DNA of 64,000 bases from Anabaena sp. 4-3 (GTDB taxonomy: Bacteria; Cyanobacteriota; Cyanobacteriia; Cyanobacteriales; Nostocaceae), in the NCBI RefSeq assembly GCF_001597745.1, contig NZ_LUHJ01000014.1, forward strand, positions 93,803-157,802, given 5' to 3'. The notes under the pieces were generated by a model that saw only the letters and a list, made by a program, of their open reading frames with translations, made no database searches and was not told where the DNA came from. Below are positions 9,691 to 17,441 of the stretch, one piece after another. Position 1 is the stretch's first letter. Each line of letters opens with the position of its first letter. Position numbers and translations under genes: made by a program.

Positions 9691-10290
9691 TTAAGATTGA
9701 TACTCTTTAAACGCTGCAACTGCACCGGATTGATCAAATGTCATGATTGTAAATGGCTGTTTTCTATCTCCTGATTCCATCCCTGGAGTTCCTAAAGGCA
9801 TCCCTGGAACAGCTAAACCTGCAACTTCAGGTTTTTGTTTAAGAAAACGCTTGATATCATCGGCGGGAATATGCCCTTCCATGACATAGCCATCAATAAT
9901 TGCTGTGTGACAAGATGCTAACTCTTGAGGCAAGTTGTACTTTTGTTTAATTGCCTCCATGTCATCGGTTTTGATATCTGCTTTGATGTTAAACCCGTGC
10001 TTTTGTATATGTTCCATCCAAGCACCACAGCAACCACAAGAGGGACTTCGATAAACTGTAATATCTCGCACTCCTGAATAGGATTCTGTTTGCTTATCCC
10101 AAACACTGACGTTAAGCAGTGCAGTAGAATTATTCGCTAATACTTGTGGATGATTGCTAGCTGTAACACTCTCTTCTTTGCTCAATACATTGAATGTTAC
10201 AGAAGCAGTTGCGACAACTCCAGTGGTAACAATCACTGCTAATAAATAACGAGACCATTGATTAATCCAAGCGGAAAAGCGTTTGTTCAT
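9691..10290 (-). CDS. DUF411 metal-binding protein, membrane-anchored
   Basis: 199 residues. One N-terminal membrane segment (about residues 14-35) acts as uncleaved anchor or signal. The DUF411 domain follows, with the characteristic SPSCGCCGAWMEHIQKHGF Cys cluster, a conserved SCHTA, and VEGHIPADDIKRFL-like C-terminal region (EGHIPADD seen). DUF411 proteins occur in copper and other heavy-metal resistance loci, and the domain has a thioredoxin-like fold with a Cys metal site; the function is not settled. Upstream on this strand is a MerR-type promoter with a perfect operator, and downstream is a multicopper oxidase, both supporting a role in copper or related metal handling. No MerR regulator gene is in the window. 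Confidence 0.85.
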   Translation of the reverse strand: MNKRFSAWINQWSRYLLAVIVTTGVVATASVTFNVLSKEESVTASNHPQVLANNSTALLNVSVWDKQTESYSGVRDITVYRSPSCGCCGAWMEHIQKHGFNIKADIKTDDMEAIKQKYNLPQELASCHTAIIDGYVMEGHIPADDIKRFLKQKPEVAGLAVPGMPLGTPGMESGDRKQPFTIMTFDQSGAVAAFKEYQS

Positions 10291-10346
10291 TGTTCACACC
10301 TTATAAGCGTTTTTTGGGATTGAGATGTTGAACATATTCCTGTTAG

Positions 10347-10376
10347 TTTATACTCTCCATCTAACTGGAGAGTCAA
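10347..10376 (-). promoter_or_regulatory. MerR-family (CueR-like) metal-responsive promoter of the DUF411-oxidase unit
   Basis: Reading the minus strand: -35 box TTGACT (10376-10371), -10 box TATAAA (10352-10347), spacer 18 bases, longer than the 17 optimum. A perfect inverted repeat ACTCTCCA-N6-TGGAGAGT (10373-10352) fills the spacer. An over-long spacer filled by a dyad is the hallmark of promoters that MerR-type activators untwist on binding Cu(I), Zn, Pb, Hg or similar. It lies about 57 bases before the DUF411 start codon. Confidence 0.8.
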
Positions 10377-10714
10377 CTGTCTAGTTTTGAGAAGTAAAAA
10401 AGTATTTACTATGTAATCAAAAAATATTGCCTAAGTTTTAGCTAAACATCCAAAAATGAAAATCAGATGAAATTTAGACTCTGACATCAGACATAAATTT
10501 TTTTATCTCATTTGGAAGATGTGAAACCAATAGGAAATTTTTAACTTAGAGCCTAGAGGTAAGGTAACTTGAAACTTCAAGAAGTGAGCCAGTTATCCCC
10601 AGATGTTGGTTGAAAATTTTGCTAGTTACCTAACACCTGTTTTATGTGATTATGCCAACGTTACCGCTATCTCTAAATTTGAATGAGTAACACCGTATTT
10701 CACAAGTAGTAATT

Positions 10715-11227
10715 ATGGCTAAGATAGGGTTATTTTTTGGTACTCAAACAGGCAACACTCAAACTGAATCAGAAATTATTCAAAAAGAGTTAGGTGGGGA
10801 AAATACGGTGGAATTACATGATGTTTCCCAAGTAGAGCCTAGTGATTTTAATGACTACAGTTATATTATTATTGGTTGCCCTACCTGGAATATTGGAGAA
10901 CTACAAAGCGACTGGGAAGTTTTTTATGATGAACTAGATAATGTTGATTTTTCTGGGAAAAAAGTTGCATATTTTGGTGCGGGAGATCAGGTTGGTTATC
11001 CTGATACATTTCAAGATGCAATGGGCATTTTGGAAGAAAAGATTGCAGAACTAGGTGGTGAAACTGTTGGTTATTGGCCTACAGATAACTATGAGTTTAC
11101 TGAGTCTAAGGCTCTCCGTGATGGTAAATTTGTCGGACTTGCTCTGGATGAGGATAATCAATCTGATTTGACAGAGGAACGAATCAAAACTTGGGTTACT
11201 CAACTCAAGCAGGAGTTTGGTTTGTAG
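10715..11227 (+). CDS. isiB: Flavodoxin (long-chain), second-copy type
   Basis: 170 residues, an FMN electron carrier that replaces ferredoxin between photosystem I and FNR or nitrogenase. The phosphate loop GTQTGNTQTES, the FMN-stacking region CPTWNIGELQSDW and FGAGDQVGYPDTFQDAMG are typical, with the 20-residue loop of long-chain flavodoxins near 120-140 (YWPTDNYEFTESKALRDGK). Compared with the well-known Anabaena flavodoxin as I recall it, the N-terminal third differs substantially, so this may be a paralogue rather than the classic iron-stress gene; the symbol is used for the family. The 424-base divergent region upstream also holds the MerR-type promoter for the opposite strand. A Met-rich gene follows 65 bases downstream. 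Confidence 0.88.
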   Translation: MAKIGLFFGTQTGNTQTESEIIQKELGGENTVELHDVSQVEPSDFNDYSYIIIGCPTWNIGELQSDWEVFYDELDNVDFSGKKVAYFGAGDQVGYPDTFQDAMGILEEKIAELGGETVGYWPTDNYEFTESKALRDGKFVGLALDEDNQSDLTEERIKTWVTQLKQEFGL

Positions 11228-11292
11228 AATAGTGCATTATTGGTTGAGCTAGATTGAAGTTAAATTATAGAATTGAAAAAGTGAGCAAAAAA

Positions 11293-11706
11293 ATGACACT
11301 AAAAAATACAACTGTTGCTCAATATTTTGCCATTGTTATTACTATCTTAGGATTAGGTGCTGTCCCGTCAATTGCTCAAACTAACCCTGATCAGCAAAGC
11401 TCAGAAATCAACTTGCAACAGATGAAGCAGCATCATCGAGAAATGATGTTACAGATGGGGCAGATGCAGCAAATGATGGGACAAATGCAAATGAATATGG
11501 GTCGAATGCACCAGAGAATGTCTCAGATGACACCAGAAAAGATGCAGCAAATGATGCAGAGGATGACTCCACAGCAAAGAGAACAGCACCATCAAAAAAT
11601 GATGAGACAAATGCAAGAAACGATGAGAAATATGCAGCAGATGAATCAAATGATGGAACAGATGAATCAAATGATGGGAACTGGTGGTGAGATGCCAAAA
11701 AAATAA
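11293..11706 (+). CDS. Exported Met/Gln/His-rich protein, possible copper-binding
   Basis: The frame is open from a TTG at 11254, but ATG at 11293 is chosen because it directly precedes a good signal peptide (TVAQYFAIVITILGLGAVPSIAQ, cleavage after A-Q). GTG at 11281 is an alternative. The mature part, about 105 residues, is almost only Met, Gln, His, Arg and Glu: units such as MMGQMQMNMG, MQQMMQRMTP and MNQMMEQMNQMM. Repeated MxM and MxxM and scattered His resemble periplasmic Cu(I)/Ag(I) binding proteins, which suits its position beside a multicopper oxidase and DUF411 gene. No named family is recognised. The composition could also simply be a coiled-coil region. Function is inference. Confidence 0.7.
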   Translation: MTLKNTTVAQYFAIVITILGLGAVPSIAQTNPDQQSSEINLQQMKQHHREMMLQMGQMQQMMGQMQMNMGRMHQRMSQMTPEKMQQMMQRMTPQQREQHHQKMMRQMQETMRNMQQMNQMMEQMNQMMGTGGEMPKK

Positions 11707-11724
11707 TGATGAGTGCTAATAATT

Positions 11725-11835
11725 ATGACAAAAAGTAATAGGAAAACAGCTACACGTCCAATTCATGAACATCACGAAAATGAACAGCATTCTGAGCATC
11801 AACCAGGGCATTTACAACATGGTAGCTCAACTTAA
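11725..11835 (+). CDS. Small His-rich ORF, 36 aa
   Basis: ATG at 11725, stop at 11833-11835. Seven of about 20 central residues are His (IHEHHENEQHSEHQPGHLQH). It may be a tiny metal-binding peptide, or the remnant of the His-rich N-terminus of a CopB-type copper ATPase, which often begins this way. There is no strong Shine-Dalgarno sequence. It lies between the Met-rich gene and a flavodoxin fragment, in what looks like a decaying stretch. Confidence 0.35.
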   Translation: MTKSNRKTATRPIHEHHENEQHSEHQPGHLQHGSST

Positions 11836-11855
11836 AAGTTTTCTTAAAATTAATA

Positions 11856-11900
11856 ATGGCTAAAATAGGGCTATGTTTTGAGATTCAAACAGTCAATTTA
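11856..11900 (+). pseudogene. Flavodoxin 5' fragment
   Basis: The first codons read MAKIGLCFEIQTVN, against MAKIGLFFGTQTGN at the intact flavodoxin start 1.1 kb upstream, and the bases before the ATG (TAATAATGGCTAA versus TAATTATGGCTAA) are also alike. Similarity stops after about 45 bases and no flavodoxin sequence follows, so this is a truncated duplicate. The frame runs on to about 12053 without meaning, overlapping the end of the opposite ABC gene. Confidence 0.6.
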
Positions 11901-11966
11901 CTTATTTATTTAGAATATTGGACTCTGGACAAGACAAGTATATTCGCGTATTCTTTTAAAGATGGC

Positions 11967-14114
11967 TTAAGGATTAATAAAATCCAAGTCTTCTGTAGCT
12001 TGCTTCAGGAAATTTTCTCTAGAACAGTTATATTTCAGTTTTCCTTCTTCTAGTAAAACGATCCAATCGGCTCGCTCGATAACTTTAGGGCGATGGCTAA
12101 TTAAGATTGTGGTTTTTCCCTGGCGATGGGTAAGTAAATTTTCTAATACCTCTCTTTCGCTAATGGGATCAAGATTAGAAGTAGATTCGTCTAGAATCAT
12201 TACGGGAGGGTGGTTAAGAATGGCTCTAGCGATCGCTAGTCTTTGCTTTTGTCCACCGGAAATATTAGCAGCAACTGCCCCCAAAACGGTATCATATTTT
12301 TCTGGGAATTTACTGACAAACTCGTGGGCATGAGAAACTTTACAAGCGGCGATAATCTCGTCTAAAGTTGCATCAGGCGACCCTAAGCGAAAGTTATCGG
12401 CAATGGAGCGATGTAAGAAAAAAGTCTCTTGGGGTATATGTATCACTTGCTGGCGCAAACAATCGAGGGGTAAGTCTTGAATGCAGTGATCGCCGATATA
12501 AATTTTACCTGATTGCAGGGGATACAGTCCAGTTAGTAATTTAGCTAGGGTACTTTTACCGCAACCAGACCTCCCAATAAGTGCAATAACTTTTCCGCCT
12601 GGAATTGTTAGGGATAAATTCTCTAGGAGTTTTATCCGACCTGGATAATAGAAATTGAGTTCTTCACATCTTATGCTGGCATCATCCTTCAGTTTCACAG
12701 GAACTTTACTACTGTCGTGGCGATTTTCTGGTTCAAATTCAAATAACTCTGCTAAAAGTTGGGTGATGGCTCTAATTTCAGTCCATTCAATTACCGTCTG
12801 CATGAGGCTAGTCACCAATTGCCAGAAACTGAACTTTAAACCATAAATAGCAAGCAATTGCCCAATCGTTAATTCTGCTTGAAAAACCAGATAGCTGCCG
12901 TACCAAAGGATACTAACAGTACCAATTCCAGCTAATAAGCTTGAGATGATATTGTTAGCAACTTTTATCCGAGCGGTATGCAAATTCAACTTGTATTCGT
13001 GGTCAAATCTTTGTTGGATTTCTTGCCATAACTGGGGTGCAGCAACTGTAGTTTTAATGGTTAAAGCTCCCCTAAACATTTCAGCTAAAACGCCAGAGTT
13101 TTTTCCAGCTACAGCAAAAGACCGAAAAGTAGTTTGTCTAACGAGGGGTTTAAAAGTCAGGGTAAATGCCGCCATCACCCCACCCACCGCCAAGGTTAAT
13201 AAAGCCAGTTTGGGACTATAATAAAAGATGACTGCTGCTGCCACTAAACCGATAAATATTTGAATCGGTAACTGGATAATTAAGCGAGAAACAACTATCT
13301 GAATTTGTTGAATATCCGCCAGACGACGGACAGCAGTGCCACTACGACGAGCTTCGTGATAGGACACAGGCAAATGTAAAACCTGTTGTGCGAATTCTAA
13401 TTTTAGTCCTTGTTGCAGTCTTTCGGCAAAGGACAGCACCAGATTGGATTGCAACCAGGATAAAAAACCATTGGCAAATATCAGTCCCATTACCCCCAAA
13501 GCGACTGCGGTTAATTTTTGGCGATCGCCTTCTACTAAAATAGTGTCAGTTAAAAACTGCAACAGTAACGGGTTCGCCAATGCCAAAAGCCCGATCACTA
13601 AATTGAGAGGAATTACTTTCCAGAGGAGTTGTCGTTGCTGCCAGAGCCTCTGCAATAAACTATCTAGAGGATTAACGACATCTTCTTCATCCTCTGTGGC
13701 AAAAAAACGCTCCTCTGGCTCTAGCAAAAGCATTATTTGTCCTTGCCAGTCCGCGAGCAATTCTTGACGGGAAAGATGGCAAATCCCCATTGCGGGGTCA
13801 GAAATAATGTACTTATTGTTTTTTTTTCCATATAAGACGACGAAATGATAGCCTTTCCAAAAGATAATCGCAGGTAGGGTAAACTGATCAAGTTCGTCTA
13901 GAATTTCTGGAGAGGCTTTAATCGCTTGAGCAGCAAAACCCAGGGCTTGTGCGCCATATTTTAACCCCAACATGGTGGTTCCACCCTCGTTGGTTCCAAC
14001 TAGCTCACGGATACGATTGATTCTCAGTTTACGTCCATAATGTTGAGCAACAATCGCCAGACTTGCTGCTGCACAATCTTCACCACTATGTTGTTTTACC
14101 CATTGATACTTCAT
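11967..14114 (-). CDS. Peptidase C39-containing ABC exporter (PCAT), 715 aa
   Basis: Bifunctional exporter that removes a double-Gly leader and pumps out the core peptide. Residues 1-140 are the C39 Cys protease: catalytic Cys14 in GEDCAAASL, His in GYHFVVLYG (about residue 90) and Asp in ISDPAMG. Residues about 165-440 are a six-helix ABC membrane domain. Residues about 480-715 are the ATPase: Walker A LIGRSGCGKSTLAKLL, signature NISGGQKQRLAIARAI, Walker B VMILDESTSNLD, switch His in ISHRPK. All catalytic residues are present. It is the last gene of a three-gene minus-strand operon (peptide, GNAT, exporter), 15 bases after the GNAT stop. The peptide upstream carries the expected leader, so this is very likely its exporter. 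Confidence 0.93.
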   Translation of the reverse strand: MKYQWVKQHSGEDCAAASLAIVAQHYGRKLRINRIRELVGTNEGGTTMLGLKYGAQALGFAAQAIKASPEILDELDQFTLPAIIFWKGYHFVVLYGKKNNKYIISDPAMGICHLSRQELLADWQGQIMLLLEPEERFFATEDEEDVVNPLDSLLQRLWQQRQLLWKVIPLNLVIGLLALANPLLLQFLTDTILVEGDRQKLTAVALGVMGLIFANGFLSWLQSNLVLSFAERLQQGLKLEFAQQVLHLPVSYHEARRSGTAVRRLADIQQIQIVVSRLIIQLPIQIFIGLVAAAVIFYYSPKLALLTLAVGGVMAAFTLTFKPLVRQTTFRSFAVAGKNSGVLAEMFRGALTIKTTVAAPQLWQEIQQRFDHEYKLNLHTARIKVANNIISSLLAGIGTVSILWYGSYLVFQAELTIGQLLAIYGLKFSFWQLVTSLMQTVIEWTEIRAITQLLAELFEFEPENRHDSSKVPVKLKDDASIRCEELNFYYPGRIKLLENLSLTIPGGKVIALIGRSGCGKSTLAKLLTGLYPLQSGKIYIGDHCIQDLPLDCLRQQVIHIPQETFFLHRSIADNFRLGSPDATLDEIIAACKVSHAHEFVSKFPEKYDTVLGAVAANISGGQKQRLAIARAILNHPPVMILDESTSNLDPISEREVLENLLTHRQGKTTILISHRPKVIERADWIVLLEEGKLKYNCSRENFLKQATEDLDFINP

Positions 14115-14129
14115 GATTAAGTTTCGCTC

Positions 14130-15053
14130 TTAATGATTAGTATCGAGAAGCTTAGTGACCAATCGGGCTTCGCGGATTTCGTATAAATAAGGAGCCAATC
14201 GACGATGGACGAATTTCACCATAGGTTCGTTGTCAATTGCCACTCGGAACGTGGCTTTTGTCGTTGCTCCCTGATATTGAAAATGGATTGCTTTTGCTAA
14301 TAACAAAGTGCTTCTGCTTAAAGGCTGGTTCTCTGGATGGACAAACATTTGAGTGTAGCGAATGGTATCAGGAGCAATGCGATGGGTTATTACCCAGCCG
14401 ACAACTCTATCTCGATAGCGTAAACCTAAACTGTTACTCGGTTCTAACTCATTTTCCTCCACAAAAGGATTGAACCTTCTTACCAAGGAATCAGTTTCCA
14501 TCTGAGCTTCAATGATTTGACGCTCTCGAAGGCGTAAGTCCTTCCAAAAGAAAATTTCGTAATCTTGAGGTAACTTTGCAGTAAGTTTGTCAATATATTT
14601 GACTAAATGTCGAGATTTAGTTTGGTCAACATTTATTTTAGAACCGTAACATATTAAAGCCGTTGTTTTTGGAGATGACCAATTTTGTTGTGCAAGAACT
14701 TCCTCCAGTGCGATTGTACTGGGACTAGAAAGATACCTTAATTCCACTTCAGCACATCGTTTCATCTTGAGTGCTGTTTCCATACGCCTAAGTAGCTCTT
14801 TCCCTAACCCTTGATGGCGATGTTCAGGAACTACAAAAAGAGATAGGATTTGTCCGTAAGCTTGATCAGAGTTGTCAGAGCTACTAACATAATAAGCAAG
14901 TATTAATCCTACAGGGCTTGTATCTAACTCTGCACCTATGGCAACTGTAGAAGAGTCACCCGTTAAATTTTCAAGAAATTTGACGTAACTTGGATAAGTT
15001 AGGTGAGTGTACTGAGACGCATTTTCACCGTTTAATTCAGAAAAGTTATACAC
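14130..15053 (-). CDS. Double-domain GNAT acyltransferase of a RiPP operon
   Basis: 307 residues, two GNAT-like halves. The first (residues 1-140) has a clear acyl-CoA motif A: LSLFVVPEHRHQGLGKELLRRM. The second (about 165-300) has RDRVVGWVITHRIAP and a weaker motif A (MFVHPENQPLSRSTLLLAKAI). The start appears to be GTG at 15053; no ATG is nearby. It sits between the double-Gly peptide and the C39 exporter, with only 15 bases to the latter, so it probably modifies the peptide before export. GNAT-like enzymes in cyanobacterial and other RiPP clusters are known to attach fatty acyl groups to Lys or Orn side chains (the selidamides). Whether this enzyme acetylates, acylates with a long chain, or gives self-immunity is open. 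Confidence 0.8.
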   Translation of the reverse strand: MYNFSELNGENASQYTHLTYPSYVKFLENLTGDSSTVAIGAELDTSPVGLILAYYVSSSDNSDQAYGQILSLFVVPEHRHQGLGKELLRRMETALKMKRCAEVELRYLSSPSTIALEEVLAQQNWSSPKTTALICYGSKINVDQTKSRHLVKYIDKLTAKLPQDYEIFFWKDLRLRERQIIEAQMETDSLVRRFNPFVEENELEPSNSLGLRYRDRVVGWVITHRIAPDTIRYTQMFVHPENQPLSRSTLLLAKAIHFQYQGATTKATFRVAIDNEPMVKFVHRRLAPYLYEIREARLVTKLLDTNH

Positions 15054-15217
15054 AATGATAATACATCTGGTGCAGTTAACTTAAGCACTTGTATAGGTAG
15101 GGTTGGACTGGGTGAAATGTTTACCAAGAAAGGACTTTCCAGGGTTACGTCCCTACCAACCCACACTAGAATTTATCTCTTCAAACCATTTTAAATGGTT
15201 ATACTTTGGCTCGGTAG

Positions 15218-15412
15218 CTATTTTTGCAGCCAACTAGGACGTTTATCATCTGGACTTACTAGTTTGCAACTGTTTCCAGTACAGCTAATCTCATAACGCT
15301 CACTTTCCGGGAATATATAACCACCACCACAGATGACTTCTAGCTCTTGGTCATTAAGCTCTGGGTAGCAAACAGAGGGCTTTTGAGCAGACTTGTTGTT
15401 TGACTGGTTCAT
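15218..15412 (-). CDS. Double-glycine leader precursor peptide, 64 aa
   Basis: Leader residues 1-30 end in ELNDQELEVICGGG, matching the double-Gly pattern (hydrophobic residues at -4, -7 and -12 relative to the Gly pair) cut by C39 peptidases. The core of about 34 residues begins GYIFPESERYEIS and holds a C-TGNS-C pair (Cys44, Cys49) and Lys at 50, 57 and 64. The two Cys could form a disulfide; the Lys are possible acylation sites for the adjacent GNAT. It is the first gene of the operon, 164 bases before the GNAT gene. No LanM, radical-SAM or YcaO enzyme is adjacent, so the core is probably unmodified apart from disulfide and acylation. A class II microcin-like bacteriocin is an alternative. 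Confidence 0.8.
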   Translation of the reverse strand: MNQSNNKSAQKPSVCYPELNDQELEVICGGGYIFPESERYEISCTGNSCKLVSPDDKRPSWLQK

Positions 15413-16288
15413 TGTAACTTGTTCTTTTGAATTAAATAAGTGACTGAAATAGGTTTTTGATGAGATGTAACTAATCCCAAAGGATTGATAAGCCTAGTAA
15501 TCAAGGCAGGCCAGCAGCCTCCAATGATTATATTAACTAGACAGGTTTTGGCAAATTTTTAACATCTCTTACTGTATATATACACTATTTTTTAGTCTTC
15601 GACAAGCGACCGCTCTTTCTCACTTTATATGCCACACAGGAGTTTAGACTAAATAGCCGAGTTCAAAGAAAAAAATAAGGGGGTGTGATTGAACACATTC
15701 CCCGTATTAGCAGAAACTGAGAGCAGAACCACCAACTCTCATCAAAAAATAATGTAGAGACTAAGCATGGCTAGTCTCTACATTTGCTGTTCGGACGTTT
15801 GGAGAGGGGTTTTTAGTATTCTTCACGACTTGACAAACATCCTCTAAGACAGTGCGTTTTAATTTGCTTTCCCCCACTGTTGAATGTTACCTGTTCCCTA
15901 TCCCTTGGAGATAGGGAACTTATAAATAAATGCAAAATATTTAATAAGTATAATTATTTACATTAACTCTTTAAATCTGAAGAGAAAATTTAAAAATTCA
16001 TCTTAATTTCATTTTTAACCTCCAACATAAAAAATAGCTTGATTTCATCATAGATTCCATCTTATGGGTAATACTCAAAAAACTTATCAGTTTGCTATTG
16101 ATGCAACCTGATGGACATTTACTATTGGGACACATTTAAAAAAGTTGATTGTCATAATTTTTACATAAATTCGTCCATGTAATTTGTATCGACAATCAAA
16201 CTATGCAGAGCAATACAACCTGATTACAGAAGCAATTTAAGGAAAACAGAGTAGTTCCATTGATTTTTCATGTTTTCACAAGGTTAAT
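15413..16288. other. Long divergent intergenic region
   Basis: 876 bases between the precursor peptide (minus) and the PLP synthase (plus). It holds a hairpin GTAGAGACTAAGCATGGCTAGTCTCTAC-type repeat (15751-15778), a TGTTCGGACGTTTGGAGAGGGGTTTTT unit shared with 40014-40042 (both longer than shown here in family members), a hairpin TTCCCTATCCCTTGGAGATAGGGAA (about 15893-15917), and AT-rich DNA before each gene. On the minus strand an ATG-less 49-codon frame (15409-15558) reads IIGGCWPALI and overlaps the peptide start; see findings. Confidence 0.6.
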
Positions 16289-17392
16289 ATGAAACAACTT
16301 ACAAAATATTCACCCTTAGAGAATGTTTTTCCCAGTCCAAATCATAGTCAATGGCAAAAAACTACTGCTGATGATGTTACCGAGGCGATAGGAAATGTAC
16401 CGATTGTCAAACTCAAGCATATTTCTCCTGTCTGTCGTGTCTCGGAATGTTTATTAAAGTTGGAAAGTTGTAATCCTGGCGGTTCGATTAAAGAGAAAAA
16501 TGCAGTTTACCTGGTGACACGCGCCGAGGAGGAAGGGCTGCTTGTACCTGGTGGTACGATTATAGAGTCAAGCTCAGGAAATTTTGGCGTTGGGTTGGCG
16601 ATGGTGGGAGCAGTCAGAGGTTATCGAGTGATGATTGTTGTCGATGCTAAAACTCCGCCACCGTTTAGACGAATGCTGAAAGCTTATGGTGCTGAACTTG
16701 TGGATGTACCACTGCATGAGGCTGATGAGTCAGGCTCTATGCAAAAGGCACGAATGAAAAAAGCCAAGGAACTGGCAGCAACTATACCTAATTCTTGGTA
16801 TCCGTGTCAACACCTAAATCCTTTGAATACTGAGGCACATTCATATTACACCGCCCGTGAGATTGCAGCGCATTTTGGTTCTGATCTTGATGCTGTGGTG
16901 GTTGGTGTTAGCACTGCCGGACAGATAATGGGAATAGCTCGTTATTTACGTTCGCAATTCCCCAAAATACGCATTGTGGGCGTTGATGTACTGGGTTCAG
17001 TGATTATGGGAACACCAGCCAAAGCATATAAAATGACGGGTATCGGCTTATCTTTCTTTCCCCCAAATTTGGATTTGTCACTGCTGGATAGAGCTTACGT
17101 AGTCCCTGAAGATTTAGCTTACTCAGTTTGTCACGTTCTGGCGCGTCGTGAGGGCTTGCTTCTAGGTGCTTCAACAGGGGCAATTGTAGCAGGTGGGTTA
17201 CATCTGGCGCGTGAACTGGGTGCAGGTGCGCGGATTTTAATGATTAATCCCGATAGAGGCGATAGATACCTTGAGACAGTGTATGATTCCGATTGGCTTG
17301 AGCGTCATGGATTTACCCTCAAGCAAGGGGAACATCTTGATGATGCTATCAGTTCGCTCATACCAATTTACCCGAATCAAGCACAAGTCTGA
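16289..17392 (+). CDS. PLP-dependent cysteine synthase-like enzyme (fold type II)
   Basis: 367 residues. The Schiff-base Lys is in NPGGSIKEKNA; the substrate-carboxylate loop is ESSSGNFGVGLA; the phosphate cup reads GVSTAGQIMG, in place of the usual GTGGT; and GASTGAIVAG near the C-terminus binds the pyridine nitrogen. These place it in the O-acetylserine sulfhydrylase/cystathionine beta-synthase/SbnA superfamily. The atypical SSSGN loop and an extra ~45-residue N-terminus argue against ordinary CysK. SbnA-like members make N-carboxyethyl-glutamate on the way to diaminopropionate; others make cysteine or unusual beta-substituted alanines. The exporter gene that follows after 49 bases suggests a secreted or detoxified amino acid product (inference). 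The two are probably cotranscribed. Confidence 0.8.
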   Translation: MKQLTKYSPLENVFPSPNHSQWQKTTADDVTEAIGNVPIVKLKHISPVCRVSECLLKLESCNPGGSIKEKNAVYLVTRAEEEGLLVPGGTIIESSSGNFGVGLAMVGAVRGYRVMIVVDAKTPPPFRRMLKAYGAELVDVPLHEADESGSMQKARMKKAKELAATIPNSWYPCQHLNPLNTEAHSYYTAREIAAHFGSDLDAVVVGVSTAGQIMGIARYLRSQFPKIRIVGVDVLGSVIMGTPAKAYKMTGIGLSFFPPNLDLSLLDRAYVVPEDLAYSVCHVLARREGLLLGASTGAIVAGGLHLARELGAGARILMINPDRGDRYLETVYDSDWLERHGFTLKQGEHLDDAISSLIPIYPNQAQV

Positions 17393-17441
17393 ATTTTGAA
17401 TTTTGAATTGTGATGTATTTTGAGTAGTGCTAAAAAATATC

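Noticed and set aside
11408..11698. Two minus-strand frames (Ser/Phe-rich and His/Leu-rich) opposite the Met-rich gene
   Set aside because: Mirror images of ATG/CAG-rich codons on the plus strand; the plus strand has the signal peptide.
11901..12053. Continuation of the frame after the flavodoxin fragment
   Set aside because: No flavodoxin similarity beyond about 45 bases and it runs into the opposite ABC gene.
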